Shown here piece by piece: positions 1 to 8,867 of a DNA stretch of 19,670 bases; position 1 is the stretch's first letter; each line of letters starts with the position of its first letter. A program made the translations under genes and the position numbers. The DNA comes from Bartonella birtlesii IBS 325 (GTDB taxonomy: Bacteria; Pseudomonadota; Alphaproteobacteria; Rhizobiales; Rhizobiaceae). The stretch covers positions 671,577 to 691,246 of the forward strand of contig NZ_CM001557.1 of assembly GCF_000273375.1 (NCBI RefSeq). Reading direction: 5' to 3'. Under the pieces are notes generated by a model. It did not search any database. It saw nothing but the letters and a program-made list of their open reading frames with translations, and had not been told where the DNA came from.

Positions 1-1
1 T

Positions 2-256
2 TATGCTGTTGAGGATGTCCGGAAGGAAGCGAGACAGGCAGCAGCTATTGGTTTGGCAGTGTCTAATTTACGCTACTATGATATACCAGGATCTTTAAGT
101 GTTTCATTTGGTACAGGTATATGGCGTAGCCAATCTGCCTTTGCTATTGGTGCTGGTTATACATCTGAAGATGGAAATATTCGCTCTAACTTGTCTGTTA
201 CGAGTGCTGGAGGTCATTGGGGTCTAGGTGCAGGAATTACTCTGAGGCTGAAATGA
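2..256 (+). CDS. YadA-like trimeric autotransporter, C-terminal membrane anchor (5' end outside window)
   Basis: The reading frame is open from the first complete codon of the window and ends at TGA 254-256, so this is the 3' end of a longer gene. The roughly 84 visible residues look like a YadA-type anchor: a short helical neck (EDVRKEARQAAAIGLAVSNL) followed by four amphipathic beta-strand stretches with Gly/Ser turns (SLSVSFGTGIWRSQSAFAIG, AGYTSEDGNIRSNLSVTS, GGHWGLGAGITLRLK), ending on an aromatic/hydrophobic strand as outer-membrane anchors do. In this family three chains form one 12-strand barrel that exports and anchors an adhesin stalk; in Bartonella these are the BadA/Vomp adhesins. 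The missing stalk prevents saying which paralogue this is. The stop codon overlaps the start of the next gene. Confidence 0.88.
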   Translation, partial: YAVEDVRKEARQAAAIGLAVSNLRYYDIPGSLSVSFGTGIWRSQSAFAIGAGYTSEDGNIRSNLSVTSAGGHWGLGAGITLRLK

Positions 257-861
257 TAATGAAAAAAACTGGTGTCACGATAAAAAAACAAAATATTTTT
301 GTAAAGATTCTGTTCGTTCTTGCCTTATTAGGCAAGGGCGAAAGCTTTGCCAACGAGAACAATAATATTTATACGGTGCAACCACCGCATTTAACTATTC
401 CTAGGGGAGAACCTGGCGAAACACGTCGCATTATTATGCAGTTTTATCATTGGACCTTGATTTGCGATGAAAAACAGGATAACAAACAAAATCTTAAACA
501 AGGCATATGTAATGTAACGCAAACAGTTCATGATCAAGAGGATAATACTATTTTTAGTTGGTCTCTTGTTTCTACGAAAAATGGTCAAGCAATAATGCTC
601 TTTCGAACATTGCCAAATGCTGATACAAATGTTCCCATTCGAATATTTATGGAAGGCATTAAAAAGCCTATTCTTGTTCAGTATACGCAATGTAATGAAA
701 CGATCTGTTTGGCACAATCACCTATAGGACCAATTCTTAGTAAACAAATAGAGCAAAACAAAAAAGTGCGTATTTCCTATAAGGTTAAAGAGGGAAAGGT
801 ATTTTCTTTGATTGTGCCTTTTAAAGGGTTACGTGCGGCAATTAATTCTCTACAACGATAG
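253..861 (+). CDS. IalB-family secreted protein (invasion-associated locus B-like)
   Basis: ATG 253 overlaps the autotransporter stop as ATGA; a TGAGG lies six bases upstream. ATG 259 is an in-frame alternative, and the ATG at 217 lies inside the preceding gene with no support. From 253 the product is 202 aa. It has a basic N-terminus and a hydrophobic stretch ending SFA-NENN, a likely signal peptide. The mature part has the IalB-family layout: a Trp-x-x-x-Cys (HWTLIC) paired with a later GIC, a central hydrophobic segment with a polar turn, a second pair of Cys (YTQC, TIC), and a basic C-terminus. IalB-type proteins are secreted or surface-exposed, and the archetype aids erythrocyte entry. 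Identity with the ialB at 12122 is low but the Cys/Trp framework matches. The four-base overlap suggests translational coupling to the adhesin. Role inferred from family and context. Confidence 0.72.
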   Translation: MIMKKTGVTIKKQNIFVKILFVLALLGKGESFANENNNIYTVQPPHLTIPRGEPGETRRIIMQFYHWTLICDEKQDNKQNLKQGICNVTQTVHDQEDNTIFSWSLVSTKNGQAIMLFRTLPNADTNVPIRIFMEGIKKPILVQYTQCNETICLAQSPIGPILSKQIEQNKKVRISYKVKEGKVFSLIVPFKGLRAAINSLQR

Positions 862-1439
862 GTTATATAAAGTATTTTAACAGGGAATTTTTTCATAAAT
901 TGGTGTGTTACATTTCAGATTTAAAAAAGTAAGAAGTTCTACATCACTATATGTAAGAGAAAAATCGACTTAAAATTTTTCTAGGAGGATTATAGAGCTA
1001 ATTACGTTAATTGTTAAATATAAAAACTATAAAGATAGCTAGTTTAAGATAATCAGAATACGGTTTTTGGGAACACGAAAGAGATGGACTATTTTATTTT
1101 TATAAAAGCTTGTTACGTATTTTTAGAGGGATCTTATTTGATTATCAACAGTTTTCAATTGAAGCCCTGTATTCATTTTATAAAATACAACGATAGTTAA
1201 AAAATATTCTAAGAATATAAATTTATTCTGTATACGATAAAGATACATCCGATATGAGTGATATGATATAAAGAGAAATTAGCAAATTACAAAAATGGAT
1301 AAAATCTTGATAATAGAAAAAGAAGTAACATTTTCTTGATATTTATCATTTAATACCGCATTGTTACTTTAGCTTTATAAATGAACAAAGGAGTTCTCGC
1401 GTTTATTTATTGGGGGAAACGCTTAAGAGATAAGGAAAA
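862..1439 (+). other. AT-rich intergenic spacer, no gene seen
   Basis: About 580 bases with frequent stops in all frames and no convincing coding region or RNA gene. The only local structure I noted is a short inverted repeat near its 3' end, GCGTTT (1399-1404) with AAACGC (1417-1422) around a G-rich loop, shortly before the ATG at 1440. Promoters for the next gene presumably lie here, but no clear -35/-10 pair stands out. Confidence 0.6.
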
Positions 1440-1595
1440 ATGACCTCATTAGATTATGATTTAAAAGAGTCAAAGCGAGGAAAAGTATCTGATACTAAAG
1501 CAAAAAAAAGCAATCATGCGATCATCGTGGGTGTAATCAAAATAATCGTTCTGTATTGTTACAAACAAGGACATGCTCTATTGCTGTTGATATAG
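1440..1595 (+). pseudogene. Possible displaced N-terminus of the Ppx/GppA gene (short frame 1440-1595)
   Basis: ATG 1440 follows AAGGA by three bases and opens a 51-codon frame that begins MTSLDYDLKESKRGKVSDTK and ends at TAG 1593. It is polar and Lys-rich up to about codon 31, then turns into an implausible hydrophobic tail. At 1530-1540 a neighbouring frame takes over as CNQNNRSVLLQTRTC and runs without a break into the phosphatase. This is the pattern expected if one base, such as a G in the run GTGGGTG near 1530, was lost from a longer gene starting at 1440. It could also be a non-translated leader if the phosphatase starts at TTG 1556. Confidence 0.45.
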
Positions 1596-2764
1596 AAAAA
1601 CAACAGCGAAAAAGACAAGATAAACCGAAACGGGTATTTTTGCAATCGAATGCAGCTTTTGAATTACATGATCGAGCAATTGTAGGTGTAAAAAAAACAA
1701 AGCGTCTCAAAGCGCCTTTTTCCCCGCGCTCTTCTCAACGAAAATCTTTGCCTCTGTATGCGGCACTTGATTTGGGGACGAATAATTGTCGTCTTCTCAT
1801 TGCATCTCCTAGTAAACCAGGATATTTTCACGTTGTTGATGCTTTTTCACGTATTGTACGATTGGGAGAAGGTTTAGTAAATAATGGGTTTCTTAATACA
1901 CAAGCGATGGATCGTGCAATTGAAGCATTAAAAATTTGTCATTTAAAGTTAAAACAAAGACGTATTAAAAGTTATCGCTTGGTAGCAACGGAAGCTTGCC
2001 GTTCGGCGGAAAATGGTAGATATTTTATTCAACGTGTTTTGGATGAGACTGGCCTTGAATTAGAAATAGTTGATCGTAAAACAGAAGCGCGTTTTGCTGT
2101 TGCAGGATGTGGTACGCTTGTTGAGCGCAACACCGATGCAATTGTACTTTTTGATATTGGAGGGGGCTCATCAGAAATTGTGCTTCTTGATGTTTCCAAA
2201 AAGCGTTCTTTTCGTTTATCTGAACAAATTACGGCGTGGACTTCTCTCCCTGTTGGTGTTGTTACGCTTGCTGAGCGTTTTGGAGGAAATGAAGTTAGTG
2301 TAGACGATTTTGAAAACATGAAAAGCTATGTACGAGGTTTTTTAAATAATTTTTCAGATCGTGATAAATTGGGAGCTTTAACGCAGAGTTCAAATTTTCA
2401 TCTTTTGGGAACCTCTGGTACGATTACAACTTTAGCGGGCATGCACCTTAATTTAGAGCGTTATGATCGGAGAAAAGTTGATGGCATGTGGATGAATGAT
2501 ACAGACATTACTCTTATGACAAAACGCTTATTGTCATGGGATATAAATGAACGTGTAATAAATCCTTGTATTGGACGAGAGAGAGCAGATTTAGTTTTAG
2601 CTGGTTGTGCAATTTTAGATGTTATTCGAGAAGTTTGGCCAAGCCGGCGTTTAAGAGTGGCTGATCGTGGGTTGAGAGAAGGAATTTTGATAGAGTTGAT
2701 GCTACGCGATGGTGTGTGGTGTCGTTGTAGGAAAGGAACAACTGCAAAAACTAGAGATTATTAA
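1556..2764 (+). CDS. ppx: Ppx/GppA-family exopolyphosphatase / pppGpp phosphohydrolase
   Basis: This family hydrolyses terminal phosphate from polyphosphate and/or the 5' gamma-phosphate of pppGpp, and acts in the cytoplasm. The ASKHA-fold signatures are clear: ALDLGTNNCRLLI (about residues 70-82, phosphate 1 loop), ATEACRSAENG (144-154), the glycine-rich LFDIGGGSSE (198-207) and GTSGTITTLAGM (285-296). The C-terminal HD-like half of long Ppx proteins is absent, as in the shorter alphaproteobacterial GppA-type enzymes. There is no ATG in this frame before the first conserved motif. The listed start is TTG 1556, and the true start may be ATG 1440 if a one-base frameshift is present. The first 65 residues are basic and poorly conserved, so the catalytic domain survives either way. 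rlmE follows 24 bases downstream, probably in the same transcript. Ppx versus GppA specificity cannot be decided from sequence. Confidence 0.85.
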   Translation: MLQTRTCSIAVDIEKQQRKRQDKPKRVFLQSNAAFELHDRAIVGVKKTKRLKAPFSPRSSQRKSLPLYAALDLGTNNCRLLIASPSKPGYFHVVDAFSRIVRLGEGLVNNGFLNTQAMDRAIEALKICHLKLKQRRIKSYRLVATEACRSAENGRYFIQRVLDETGLELEIVDRKTEARFAVAGCGTLVERNTDAIVLFDIGGGSSEIVLLDVSKKRSFRLSEQITAWTSLPVGVVTLAERFGGNEVSVDDFENMKSYVRGFLNNFSDRDKLGALTQSSNFHLLGTSGTITTLAGMHLNLERYDRRKVDGMWMNDTDITLMTKRLLSWDINERVINPCIGRERADLVLAGCAILDVIREVWPSRRLRVADRGLREGILIELMLRDGVWCRCRKGTTAKTRDY

Positions 2765-2788
2765 GAATAGGAAGGTGAATAAATAACA

Positions 2789-3517
2789 ATGAAAAAAACG
2801 ATAAAAACACCGACTGGTGGCTATGGTGGTTCAGGATCGCATGAATTATATCAGCGTGTAAAAAAGAAAGCAGGAGCCATAAAAGCATCGTCACGGCGAT
2901 GGTTAGAGAGGCATTTGAATGATCCTTATGTCCATCAGTCGAAAGTGGATGGTTATCGTTCCCGTGCAGCTTATAAGCTCATTGAAATTAATGAGCGCTA
3001 TAAGTTTCTCAAAAAAGGTCAAAAGATTATCGATTTAGGAGCAGCACCGGGAGGGTGGTGTCAGGTGGTAAGTCGTATCGTAGGGTCAAGTGAGAAAAAG
3101 CCTAGTATAGTTGGTATTGATTATTTACATGTTGATCTATTGCCTGGGGTTGTTATGCTAGAAATGGATTTTTTACATGCTGAAGCACCGCAAAAATTAG
3201 TTGCTGCTTTGGGAGAAAAGCCGGATGTGGTACTTTCTGATATGGCAGCGCCAACAACAGGTCATCGTCAGACAGATCATTTAAGGACAATTTATTTATG
3301 TGAAGTTGCTGCTGATTTTGCTCTTTCAGTTCTCAAACCTGGAGGACATTTTTTAGCAAAGGCTTTTCAAGGTGGAGCAGAAAACAATCTTCTTACGATA
3401 TTGAAACAGAATTTTAAAACAGTGCATCATGTTAAACCACCTGCAAGTCGATCAGAATCCGTGGAACTTTATCTTTTAGCACTTGGATTTAAAGGAAAAA
3501 ACAGAAGTACAATATAG
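2789..3517 (+). CDS. rlmE: 23S rRNA (uridine-2552-2'-O)-methyltransferase RlmE (FtsJ/RrmJ)
   Basis: The enzyme transfers a methyl group from S-adenosylmethionine to the 2'-O of U2552 in the 23S A-loop, late in 50S assembly. The FtsJ signature is complete: the SAM-binding loop [14 protein letters not shown] (about 80-93) and the K-D-K-E catalytic tetrad at Lys63 (AAYKL), Asp151 (VLSDMAAP), Lys191 (LAKAFQGG) and Glu226 (SVELYLLA). At 242 aa it exceeds the E. coli protein by about 30 residues, through a Lys/Gly-rich N-terminal extension usual in alphaproteobacteria. GGAAGGTG lies upstream of ATG 2789. It follows ppx at 24 bases, as in related alphaproteobacteria. Confidence 0.95.
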   Translation: MKKTIKTPTGGYGGSGSHELYQRVKKKAGAIKASSRRWLERHLNDPYVHQSKVDGYRSRAAYKLIEINERYKFLKKGQKIIDLGAAPGGWCQVVSRIVGSSEKKPSIVGIDYLHVDLLPGVVMLEMDFLHAEAPQKLVAALGEKPDVVLSDMAAPTTGHRQTDHLRTIYLCEVAADFALSVLKPGGHFLAKAFQGGAENNLLTILKQNFKTVHHVKPPASRSESVELYLLALGFKGKNRSTI

Positions 3518-3656
3518 CTTCTTTTTAAAATGCTTTAGTTTACTTATATATTAAGGATATCAGGGTATTTTTAAATGATTATTGATGATATTGTGAGGAG
3601 TTTTTTTATTTAAATGATGAAAAACTAGTAAAATTGACCCATTGCCTATACAGGTA

Positions 3657-3672
3657 GAAGAATTGATTCTTC
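3657..3672 (+). other. Short perfect hairpin in the obg leader
   Basis: GAAGAAT-TG-ATTCTTC forms a 7-base inverted repeat with a 2-base spacer, ending 14 bases before the obg start. It has no T tract, so it is not a typical terminator. It could be a leader structure or an operator dyad; function unknown. Confidence 0.35.
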
Positions 3673-3686
3673 AGTGAGCGTTTTCG

Positions 3687-4712
3687 ATGAAATTTCTTGA
3701 TCAAGCTAAAATCTATATTCGTTCTGGTAATGGAGGAGCAGGAGCAGTATCGTTTCGTCGTGAAAAATTCATTGAATTTGGAGGACCTGATGGCGGCAAT
3801 GGAGGACGTGGTGGTGATGTTTGGGCGCTTGTTGTTGATGGGCTTAACACGTTGATTGATTATCGCTATCAACAGCATTTTAGAGCAAAAACAGGGGGAC
3901 ATGGCAAGGGGCGTAATATGACGGGTGAAAAGGGTGATGATATTATCCTTAAAGTACCGGTTGGAACACAAATTTTTGAAGAAGATAATGCAACGTTAAT
4001 TTGTGACTTAACACGAGTGGGACAACGTTATCGTTTAGCAAAAGGAGGGAATGGTGGTTTTGGAAATTTGCATTTTACGACTTCTACGAATCGCGCACCT
4101 CGCCGCGCAAATCCTGGATTGGCAGGAGAAGAGCGCACATTGTGGCTTCGTTTGAAATTAATTGCTGATGGCGGACTTATTGGCTTGCCTAATGCTGGAA
4201 AGTCAACTTTTTTAGCTTCTGTGACGGCAGCAAAACCCAAAATTGCGGATTATCCTTTTACCACTTTGCATCCTCATCTTGGTGTTGCTCGTATTGATGC
4301 CCGTGAGTTTATTTTGGCTGATATTCCTGGTCTTATTGAAGGGGCTCATGAAGGTATAGGAATTGGAGACCGTTTTTTAGGACATGTAGAGCGTTGTCGT
4401 GTTTTACTCCATTTAATTTCTGCTCAAGAAAAAGATGTGGTAAAGGCATACCAGATTGTACGTAATGAACTAGAAGCATACGGGAACAATTTGAGTGATA
4501 AAACTGAAATTGTAGCTTTGAGTCAAATAGATACTCTCACTATTGAGGAGCGTAAAGCTAAACAAGAACTTTTGCAAAACGTAACGGGTAAATCTGTAAT
4601 GATGTTTTCTGCTGTCAGTCGTGAAGGTTTAGAAAATGTGCTACGTGCTGTTGCACATATTATAGAAACAGCACGTAAAGAGGATGCTGGCGACGATATC
4701 AGGGTTGATTAA
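3687..4712 (+). CDS. obg: GTPase Obg/CgtA
   Basis: Obg is an essential large-subunit assembly GTPase with links to the stringent response and cell-cycle control. The order of domains is standard: a Gly-rich Obg fold (about 1-158, with [16 protein letters not shown] and KGGNGGFGN), then a G domain with P-loop GLPNAGKST (166-174), switch [11 protein letters not shown]3 [12 protein letters not shown] (212-223) and G5 FSAVS. The G4 motif reads LSQID (278-282) instead of the usual NKxD; to my knowledge this variant is common in rhizobial Obg proteins. The 341 aa protein stops soon after the G domain, so the C-terminal OCT domain of the Bacillus protein is absent, as in many proteobacteria. Its stop TAA (4710-4712) is one base from the proB ATG, indicating co-translation. 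Confidence 0.96.
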   Translation: MKFLDQAKIYIRSGNGGAGAVSFRREKFIEFGGPDGGNGGRGGDVWALVVDGLNTLIDYRYQQHFRAKTGGHGKGRNMTGEKGDDIILKVPVGTQIFEEDNATLICDLTRVGQRYRLAKGGNGGFGNLHFTTSTNRAPRRANPGLAGEERTLWLRLKLIADGGLIGLPNAGKSTFLASVTAAKPKIADYPFTTLHPHLGVARIDAREFILADIPGLIEGAHEGIGIGDRFLGHVERCRVLLHLISAQEKDVVKAYQIVRNELEAYGNNLSDKTEIVALSQIDTLTIEERKAKQELLQNVTGKSVMMFSAVSREGLENVLRAVAHIIETARKEDAGDDIRVD

Positions 4713-4713
4713 G

Positions 4714-5853
4714 ATGGCTGTTGGATTACAAAAACTTGCACATTATAAACGCATTGTAATCAAAGTTGGATCCGCACTTTTGGTTGATCCTCAGACAGGT
4801 TTACACGCTGAATGGCTTAAAAGCTTGATAAGTGATGTTGCTAATTTGCACCAACAAGGTGTTGAGGTTTTATTAGTATCTTCAGGTGCTATTGCTTTGG
4901 GAAGGACATTACTACAGCTTCCTAAGGGTGCTTTAAAATTAGAAGAGAGTCAAGCATGTGCTGCTTTAGGGCAAATTGAATTAGCAAAAACATATAGGGA
5001 TGCGCTTGCTCAATATGGATTAAAAACGGGTCAAATTTTACTCACTCTCTTCGATACGGAAGAGCGACGACGTTATCTTAATGCACGTGCTACAATTAAT
5101 GTGCTTTTACGTTTTGGAGCAGTGCCTGTTATCAATGAAAATGATACTGTTGCGACAAGTGAAATTCGCTATGGTGATAATGATCGTTTAGCGGCACGTG
5201 TGGCGACGATGATGGGATCAGATCTTCTGATACTTTTATCCGATATTGATGGTCTTTATACAAAATCTCCCCATCGTGATCCAACGGCTGAATTTATTCC
5301 TTTCATTGCATCAATTACCAGCGATATTGAAAAAATGGCAGATGTTGCTGCTTCAGAGCTTTCTCGCGGAGGAATGAAGACGAAGCTTGATGCTGGGAAA
5401 ATAGCAAATTCTGCTGGAACGGCGATGGTTATTACTTCAGGCAAGCGTATGAATCCTCTTACAGCACTTGATAAGGGGGAACGTAGAAGTTTTTTTGCTG
5501 CCAGTGAAAAGCCCGTTAATGCTTGGAAAACATGGATTTCTGGTTATTTAGATCCCTCTGGTATTTTGACGATTGATCAGGGAGCGGTTAAGGCGCTTGA
5601 ATCTGGAAAATCATTATTGGCGGCAGGAGTTGTTGCAGTTGAGGGAAGGTTTAATCGTGGAGATACAGTTGCGATTGTGGATACAGAGGGAGTTGAAATT
5701 GCTCGTGGACTTGTGAGTTATGACAAGGATGAAGCTGTACGCATTATGGGGCATAAAAGTGAAGAAATTGAATCTATCCTTGGTTATGAAGCCTGCTCTG
5801 CTATGGTGCACCGTAACGATATGGTTTTACGCTGCTTGACCGATTCTGCTTAA
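4714..5853 (+). CDS. proB: Glutamate 5-kinase
   Basis: Catalyses ATP-dependent phosphorylation of L-glutamate to glutamyl 5-phosphate, the first step of proline synthesis. ATG 4714 begins [20 protein letters not shown], which brings the amino-acid-kinase motif IKVGSALL close to the N-terminus as expected; the upstream ATG 4684 lies inside obg and would add ten residues of no family character. Visible motifs are VSSGAIALG (about 55-63), [19 protein letters not shown] (141-159) and SRGGMKTK (217-224). A C-terminal PUA domain (about 280-370) is present, so the 379 aa length matches the two-domain form. It sits directly behind obg, and proA follows after 37 bases, giving the consecutive first two steps of the pathway in one likely operon. 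Confidence 0.96.
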   Translation: MAVGLQKLAHYKRIVIKVGSALLVDPQTGLHAEWLKSLISDVANLHQQGVEVLLVSSGAIALGRTLLQLPKGALKLEESQACAALGQIELAKTYRDALAQYGLKTGQILLTLFDTEERRRYLNARATINVLLRFGAVPVINENDTVATSEIRYGDNDRLAARVATMMGSDLLILLSDIDGLYTKSPHRDPTAEFIPFIASITSDIEKMADVAASELSRGGMKTKLDAGKIANSAGTAMVITSGKRMNPLTALDKGERRSFFAASEKPVNAWKTWISGYLDPSGILTIDQGAVKALESGKSLLAAGVVAVEGRFNRGDTVAIVDTEGVEIARGLVSYDKDEAVRIMGHKSEEIESILGYEACSAMVHRNDMVLRCLTDSA

Positions 5854-5890
5854 AAAAGTTATCTTTTATCTTATTGATCGTTTTAGCAGA

Positions 5891-7159
5891 ATGGATGATA
5901 TTATGGCTTTAGGAGAACAGATGAAAGACATGGGGCGAAAAGCACGCCATGCCGCCGCTGTATTGGCGGTTATGTCTTCTGAACAAAAGAATCAAGCGTT
6001 AGAAATGATAGCTTTAAGTTTAGAGGCTCAATCAGCTGAAATCTTACGTGCTAATTGTCAGGATATAGAAAATGCTACTCAAAATAATTTGAAGGCAGCA
6101 ATGGTTGATAGGCTTAAATTAGATGAAACGCGTTTGTTTGCAATTATAGAGAGTGTTCGCCAGATTGCATATTTACCTGATCCTGTTGGACAAGTTATGA
6201 GCGAATGGACACGTCCAAATGGGCTCCATATTAGTCGTGTTCGTACACCCCTAGGGGTGATTGGCATTATTTATGAGAGTCGACCAAATGTTACAATTGA
6301 TGCAAGCGCTTTGTGTTTGAAAGCAGGAAATGCTGCAATTTTGCGTGGTGGTTCGGATAGTTTTCACTCTTCCCATGCACTTCATTCGGCATTCGTGAGA
6401 GGATTGGAGAAAGCTGGTTTTCCTAAAGATGCCATTCAAATGGTTGGAACAACAGATCGTGGTGCTGTTGGAGAAATGCTCAAGGGACTAGACGGTATGA
6501 TTGATGTTATTATACCTCGTGGTGGGAAAAGCCTTGTTGCACGTGTTCAGTCTGATGCACGTGTTCCGACTTTTGCGCATTTAGAGGGACTCTGTCATAT
6601 TTATATTGATCAGTCAGCAGATTTAGATATGGCCCGTAATATTGTTGTAAATGCAAAGTTGCGGCGGACAGGTATATGTGGTGCTGTTGAGACAGTTCTC
6701 ATTGACCGCCATGCATTAAGAAAGTTTCTTCCTGTTCTGACTGCGTTACAGGAGAAAGGGTGTGAAATTCGTGCAACAGAAGATATTGTTTGTCTTTTGC
6801 CCAACCTCAAATTAGCTTCTGAAGAAGATTGGTCACATGAGTATCTTGATGCAATTCTTTCTGTTAAAACAGTAGAAAGTATTGAGGGAGCTATTGCGCA
6901 CATTCAGCGTTATTCATCGGGACATACAGAATCGATTATTGCTGAGGATATGAATGTGGTTAAAATATTTTTTAATCGTTTGGATTCGGCTATTTTGCTT
7001 CATAACGCATCTACGCAATTTGCTGATGGAGGTGAATTTGGTTTTGGGGCAGAAATTGGTATCGCAACAGGAAAAATGCATGCGCGTGGTCCTATAGGTG
7101 TCGAACAACTGACATCGTTTCAGTATCATGTCAAAGGAAATGGACAGGTTAGACTTTGA
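5891..7159 (+). CDS. proA: Gamma-glutamyl phosphate reductase
   Basis: NADPH-dependent reduction of glutamyl 5-phosphate to glutamate-5-semialdehyde, the second step of proline synthesis. This is an aldehyde-dehydrogenase-superfamily protein with a strongly conserved body: [20 protein letters not shown] (about 116-135), [16 protein letters not shown] (142-157), IIPRGGKSL (207-215) and the active-site Cys263 in [11 protein letters not shown], then a C-terminal [19 protein letters not shown]. Start choice is uncertain. ATG 5891 gives 422 aa but has a weak ribosome site, whereas ATG 5921 is preceded by AGGAG with a five-base spacer and gives 412 aa, also acceptable for the family. ProB lies immediately upstream. 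The TGA overlaps the possible TTG start of nadD. Confidence 0.95.
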   Translation: MDDIMALGEQMKDMGRKARHAAAVLAVMSSEQKNQALEMIALSLEAQSAEILRANCQDIENATQNNLKAAMVDRLKLDETRLFAIIESVRQIAYLPDPVGQVMSEWTRPNGLHISRVRTPLGVIGIIYESRPNVTIDASALCLKAGNAAILRGGSDSFHSSHALHSAFVRGLEKAGFPKDAIQMVGTTDRGAVGEMLKGLDGMIDVIIPRGGKSLVARVQSDARVPTFAHLEGLCHIYIDQSADLDMARNIVVNAKLRRTGICGAVETVLIDRHALRKFLPVLTALQEKGCEIRATEDIVCLLPNLKLASEEDWSHEYLDAILSVKTVESIEGAIAHIQRYSSGHTESIIAEDMNVVKIFFNRLDSAILLHNASTQFADGGEFGFGAEIGIATGKMHARGPIGVEQLTSFQYHVKGNGQVRL

Positions 7160-7782
7160 AAAATCCATTTTTTCCGTGGAAAGATCGCATGCCACATGTT
7201 GAGAAATCCAATGTTGTTGGGCTTTTGGGTGGTTCTTTTAATCCACCGCATGCTGGACATCTTCTTGTCGCAAAAATTGCAATTCGGCGTTTACATCTTG
7301 ACCAATTATGGTGGATGGTAACGCCAAGAAATCCCTTAAAAGATTGTGCAGACTTATTATCTTTAGAGGAGAGAGTGCGATTAAGTGTTGAACTCATTGA
7401 TCACCCAAAGATTCGCGTAACAGGTTTTGAGCAGGCTATAGGAAGTAAAGTATCAGTAGATACAATTTCTTATATTCTAAGGCATTGTCGCGGGGTACGT
7501 TTTGTGTGGGTTATAGGTGCAGATAGTTTTGCAACGATTCATCACTGGTATAGATGGCATGATATCGTATCAATGCTTCCTATTGCGATTATTGATCGTC
7601 CTTTTGTGCGCATACCAGCGCTCTCTTCACCTATGGCGCATATTTACCGTTCTTTTCGTTTGGATGAAAGAGAAAGTATACGATTACCTTTTATAAAACC
7701 GCCGGCTTGGACATATTTACATGGACCTTTATCTTTTCAGTCTTCAACGAATCTTCGTTTAAAGAAAAATGATTTTTCTTGA
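7156..7782 (+). CDS. nadD: Nicotinate-nucleotide adenylyltransferase
   Basis: Joins nicotinate mononucleotide and ATP to deamido-NAD in NAD biosynthesis. The nucleotidyltransferase signature [12 protein letters not shown] (about 25-36) is exact. [14 protein letters not shown] and [10 protein letters not shown] follow, and the C-terminal SSTNLR corresponds to the family's ISSTxIR motif. TTG 7156 overlaps the proA stop by four bases (TTGA). ATG 7189 is the better-supported internal alternative: GGAAAG lies just upstream and rhizobial homologues resemble MPHVE at this point. Length is 208 aa from TTG or 197 aa from ATG, both normal. obg-proB-proA-nadD-rsfS is a familiar rhizobial order. A terminator-like hairpin follows. 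Confidence 0.93.
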   Translation: MKNPFFPWKDRMPHVEKSNVVGLLGGSFNPPHAGHLLVAKIAIRRLHLDQLWWMVTPRNPLKDCADLLSLEERVRLSVELIDHPKIRVTGFEQAIGSKVSVDTISYILRHCRGVRFVWVIGADSFATIHHWYRWHDIVSMLPIAIIDRPFVRIPALSSPMAHIYRSFRLDERESIRLPFIKPPAWTYLHGPLSFQSSTNLRLKKNDFS

Positions 7783-7800
7783 ACATTTTATAAGATTCTG

Positions 7801-7826
7801 CTTCTCTTTAAGAGAAGGCTCTTTTT
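7801..7826 (+). terminator. Probable Rho-independent terminator after nadD
   Basis: CTTCTCT-TTA-AGAGAAG (7801-7817) is a perfect 7-bp hairpin followed by GCTCTTTTTA. It lies 18 bases past the nadD stop. The stem is GC-poor, so termination may be partial and rsfS may still be read from upstream. Confidence 0.55.
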
Positions 7827-7930
7827 ATTTCTATGTTCCAAATGATAAGAAAGGATATTGATCTGGAAAATATTTTACAAAAAAACTTTATAATAATATT
7901 ATATCAAGTGTAGAAGAAAAAATTTTTTCT

Positions 7931-8287
7931 GTGAGCGATAGTCTTGAAATTATTCTCAAAAGTTTAGAAGATACAAAAGCGGAAGATATCGTCTCCATTG
8001 ATATTCAGGGTAGATCGTCCTTAGCTGATTACATGGTCATAGCTTCAGCAAATTCACAACGCCATGTATCTGCTGTTGCGGACCATTTGTTATGTGCTTG
8101 GAAAGACAATGGGTACGGCTTTGCAAATGTAGAAGGGCTTGCGGGAGGTGATTGGGTATTGATTGATACGGGTGATATTATTGTTCATATTTTTCGTCCG
8201 GAAATTCGTCTCTTTTACAATTTAGAAAAAATGTGGCAAACCCCAGATTTTAACAATACAAAACCGCTTCTCTTCGGAGATCATTAA
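7931..8287 (+). CDS. rsfS: Ribosomal silencing factor RsfS (Iojap family)
   Basis: RsfS binds uL14 on the 50S subunit and blocks subunit joining when nutrients are short. The 118 aa product has the whole Iojap/RsfS domain: DTKAEDIVSIDIQGRSSLADYMVIASANSQRHV, then WKDNGYGFANVEGLAGGDWVLIDTGDIIVHIF and RLFYNLEKMW. The start is GTG 7931, because the frame has no ATG before the conserved LEIILKSLEDTKA segment; upstream AGAAG is only a weak ribosome site. rlmH begins one base after the stop, a conserved pairing that puts two ribosome-directed proteins in one transcript. Confidence 0.94.
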   Translation: MSDSLEIILKSLEDTKAEDIVSIDIQGRSSLADYMVIASANSQRHVSAVADHLLCAWKDNGYGFANVEGLAGGDWVLIDTGDIIVHIFRPEIRLFYNLEKMWQTPDFNNTKPLLFGDH

Positions 8288-8288
8288 C

Positions 8289-8771
8289 ATGCAAATTTCT
8301 ATTTTTGCTGTTGGTCGTATGAAGAAAGGAGCAGAGCATAAATTGGTTGACCATTATTTGGATCGTTTTTCTAAAAGTTCTGGAGCTGCAGGTTTTCATT
8401 TTAAAAAACTACAGGAGATATCAGAAAGCCGTGCACAAACAGCATGTCAGCGCATGGAAGAAGAAGGAAGAAAGCTTATCGAGTTTTTGCCTGAAAAGTG
8501 TCGATTAATTGTATTGGATGAGCGTGGAGAGTCGATTTCGTCATTTGCTTTTGCTAAAAAATTGGAATTTTATCGTGATGCAGGTATTCGTGATCTCATA
8601 ATTGCGTTGGGAGGACCTGATGGACATAATGAACAAATAAGAAATCATGCTGATTTTCTTTTATCTTTTGGTTTTATGACATGGCCGCATCAAATTGCGC
8701 GTATACTTTTGACAGAACAACTTTATCGCGCTGTAACAATTGCGAGTAATCATCCGTATCATCGTTTTTAA
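8289..8771 (+). CDS. rlmH: 23S rRNA (pseudouridine-1915-N3)-methyltransferase RlmH
   Basis: A SPOUT-class enzyme that methylates pseudouridine 1915 in helix 69 of 23S rRNA on assembled 70S ribosomes, using S-adenosylmethionine. The product is 160 aa, the normal size. The SPOUT knot is visible as LIVLDERGESISSFAFA, then LIIALGGPDGHNE and HQIARILLTEQLYRAVTIAS, and the conserved C-terminal NHPYHRF is intact. A rhizobial-type variation is GGPDG where E. coli has GGPEG. The ATG lies one base after rsfS, so the two are probably translationally coupled. Confidence 0.96.
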   Translation: MQISIFAVGRMKKGAEHKLVDHYLDRFSKSSGAAGFHFKKLQEISESRAQTACQRMEEEGRKLIEFLPEKCRLIVLDERGESISSFAFAKKLEFYRDAGIRDLIIALGGPDGHNEQIRNHADFLLSFGFMTWPHQIARILLTEQLYRAVTIASNHPYHRF

Positions 8772-8827
8772 CATTTTTGTGCAATTTTTAGCACTTATTT
8801 ATGTATTTATTAATATTGTTTTAGCTG

Positions 8828-8864
8828 GCATCATTTAAAGCATCGCTAGTTTATGCAATGATGC
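8828..8864 (+). repeat. Long inverted repeat before the EnvC-like gene
   Basis: GCATCATT (8828-8835) pairs with AATGATGC (8857-8864), and inside it GCAT (8840-8843) pairs with ATGC (8853-8856), leaving one four-base bulge and a nine-base loop. It ends three bases before ATG 8868. No T tract follows, so it may act on translation or as an operator dyad rather than as a terminator; function unknown. Confidence 0.5.
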
Positions 8865-8867
8865 TTA

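Noticed and set aside
391..717. 108 aa open frame on the - strand opposite the IalB-like gene
   Set aside because: Shadow of the + strand gene, which has a signal peptide and family motifs; the - frame has no recognisable domain or ribosome site.
862..1439. Possible small gene or RNA in the large AT-rich spacer
   Set aside because: Frequent stops in all frames, no tRNA-like cloverleaf and no good terminator hairpin.
4521..4535. SQID in place of NKxD in Obg as a sign of inactivation
   Set aside because: All other G motifs are intact and, as far as I recall, this variant is usual in related alphaproteobacterial Obg proteins.
4684..4713. Upstream ATG extending proB by ten residues into obg
   Set aside because: The extension overlaps the conserved obg frame, and the family N-terminus fits the ATG at 4714.
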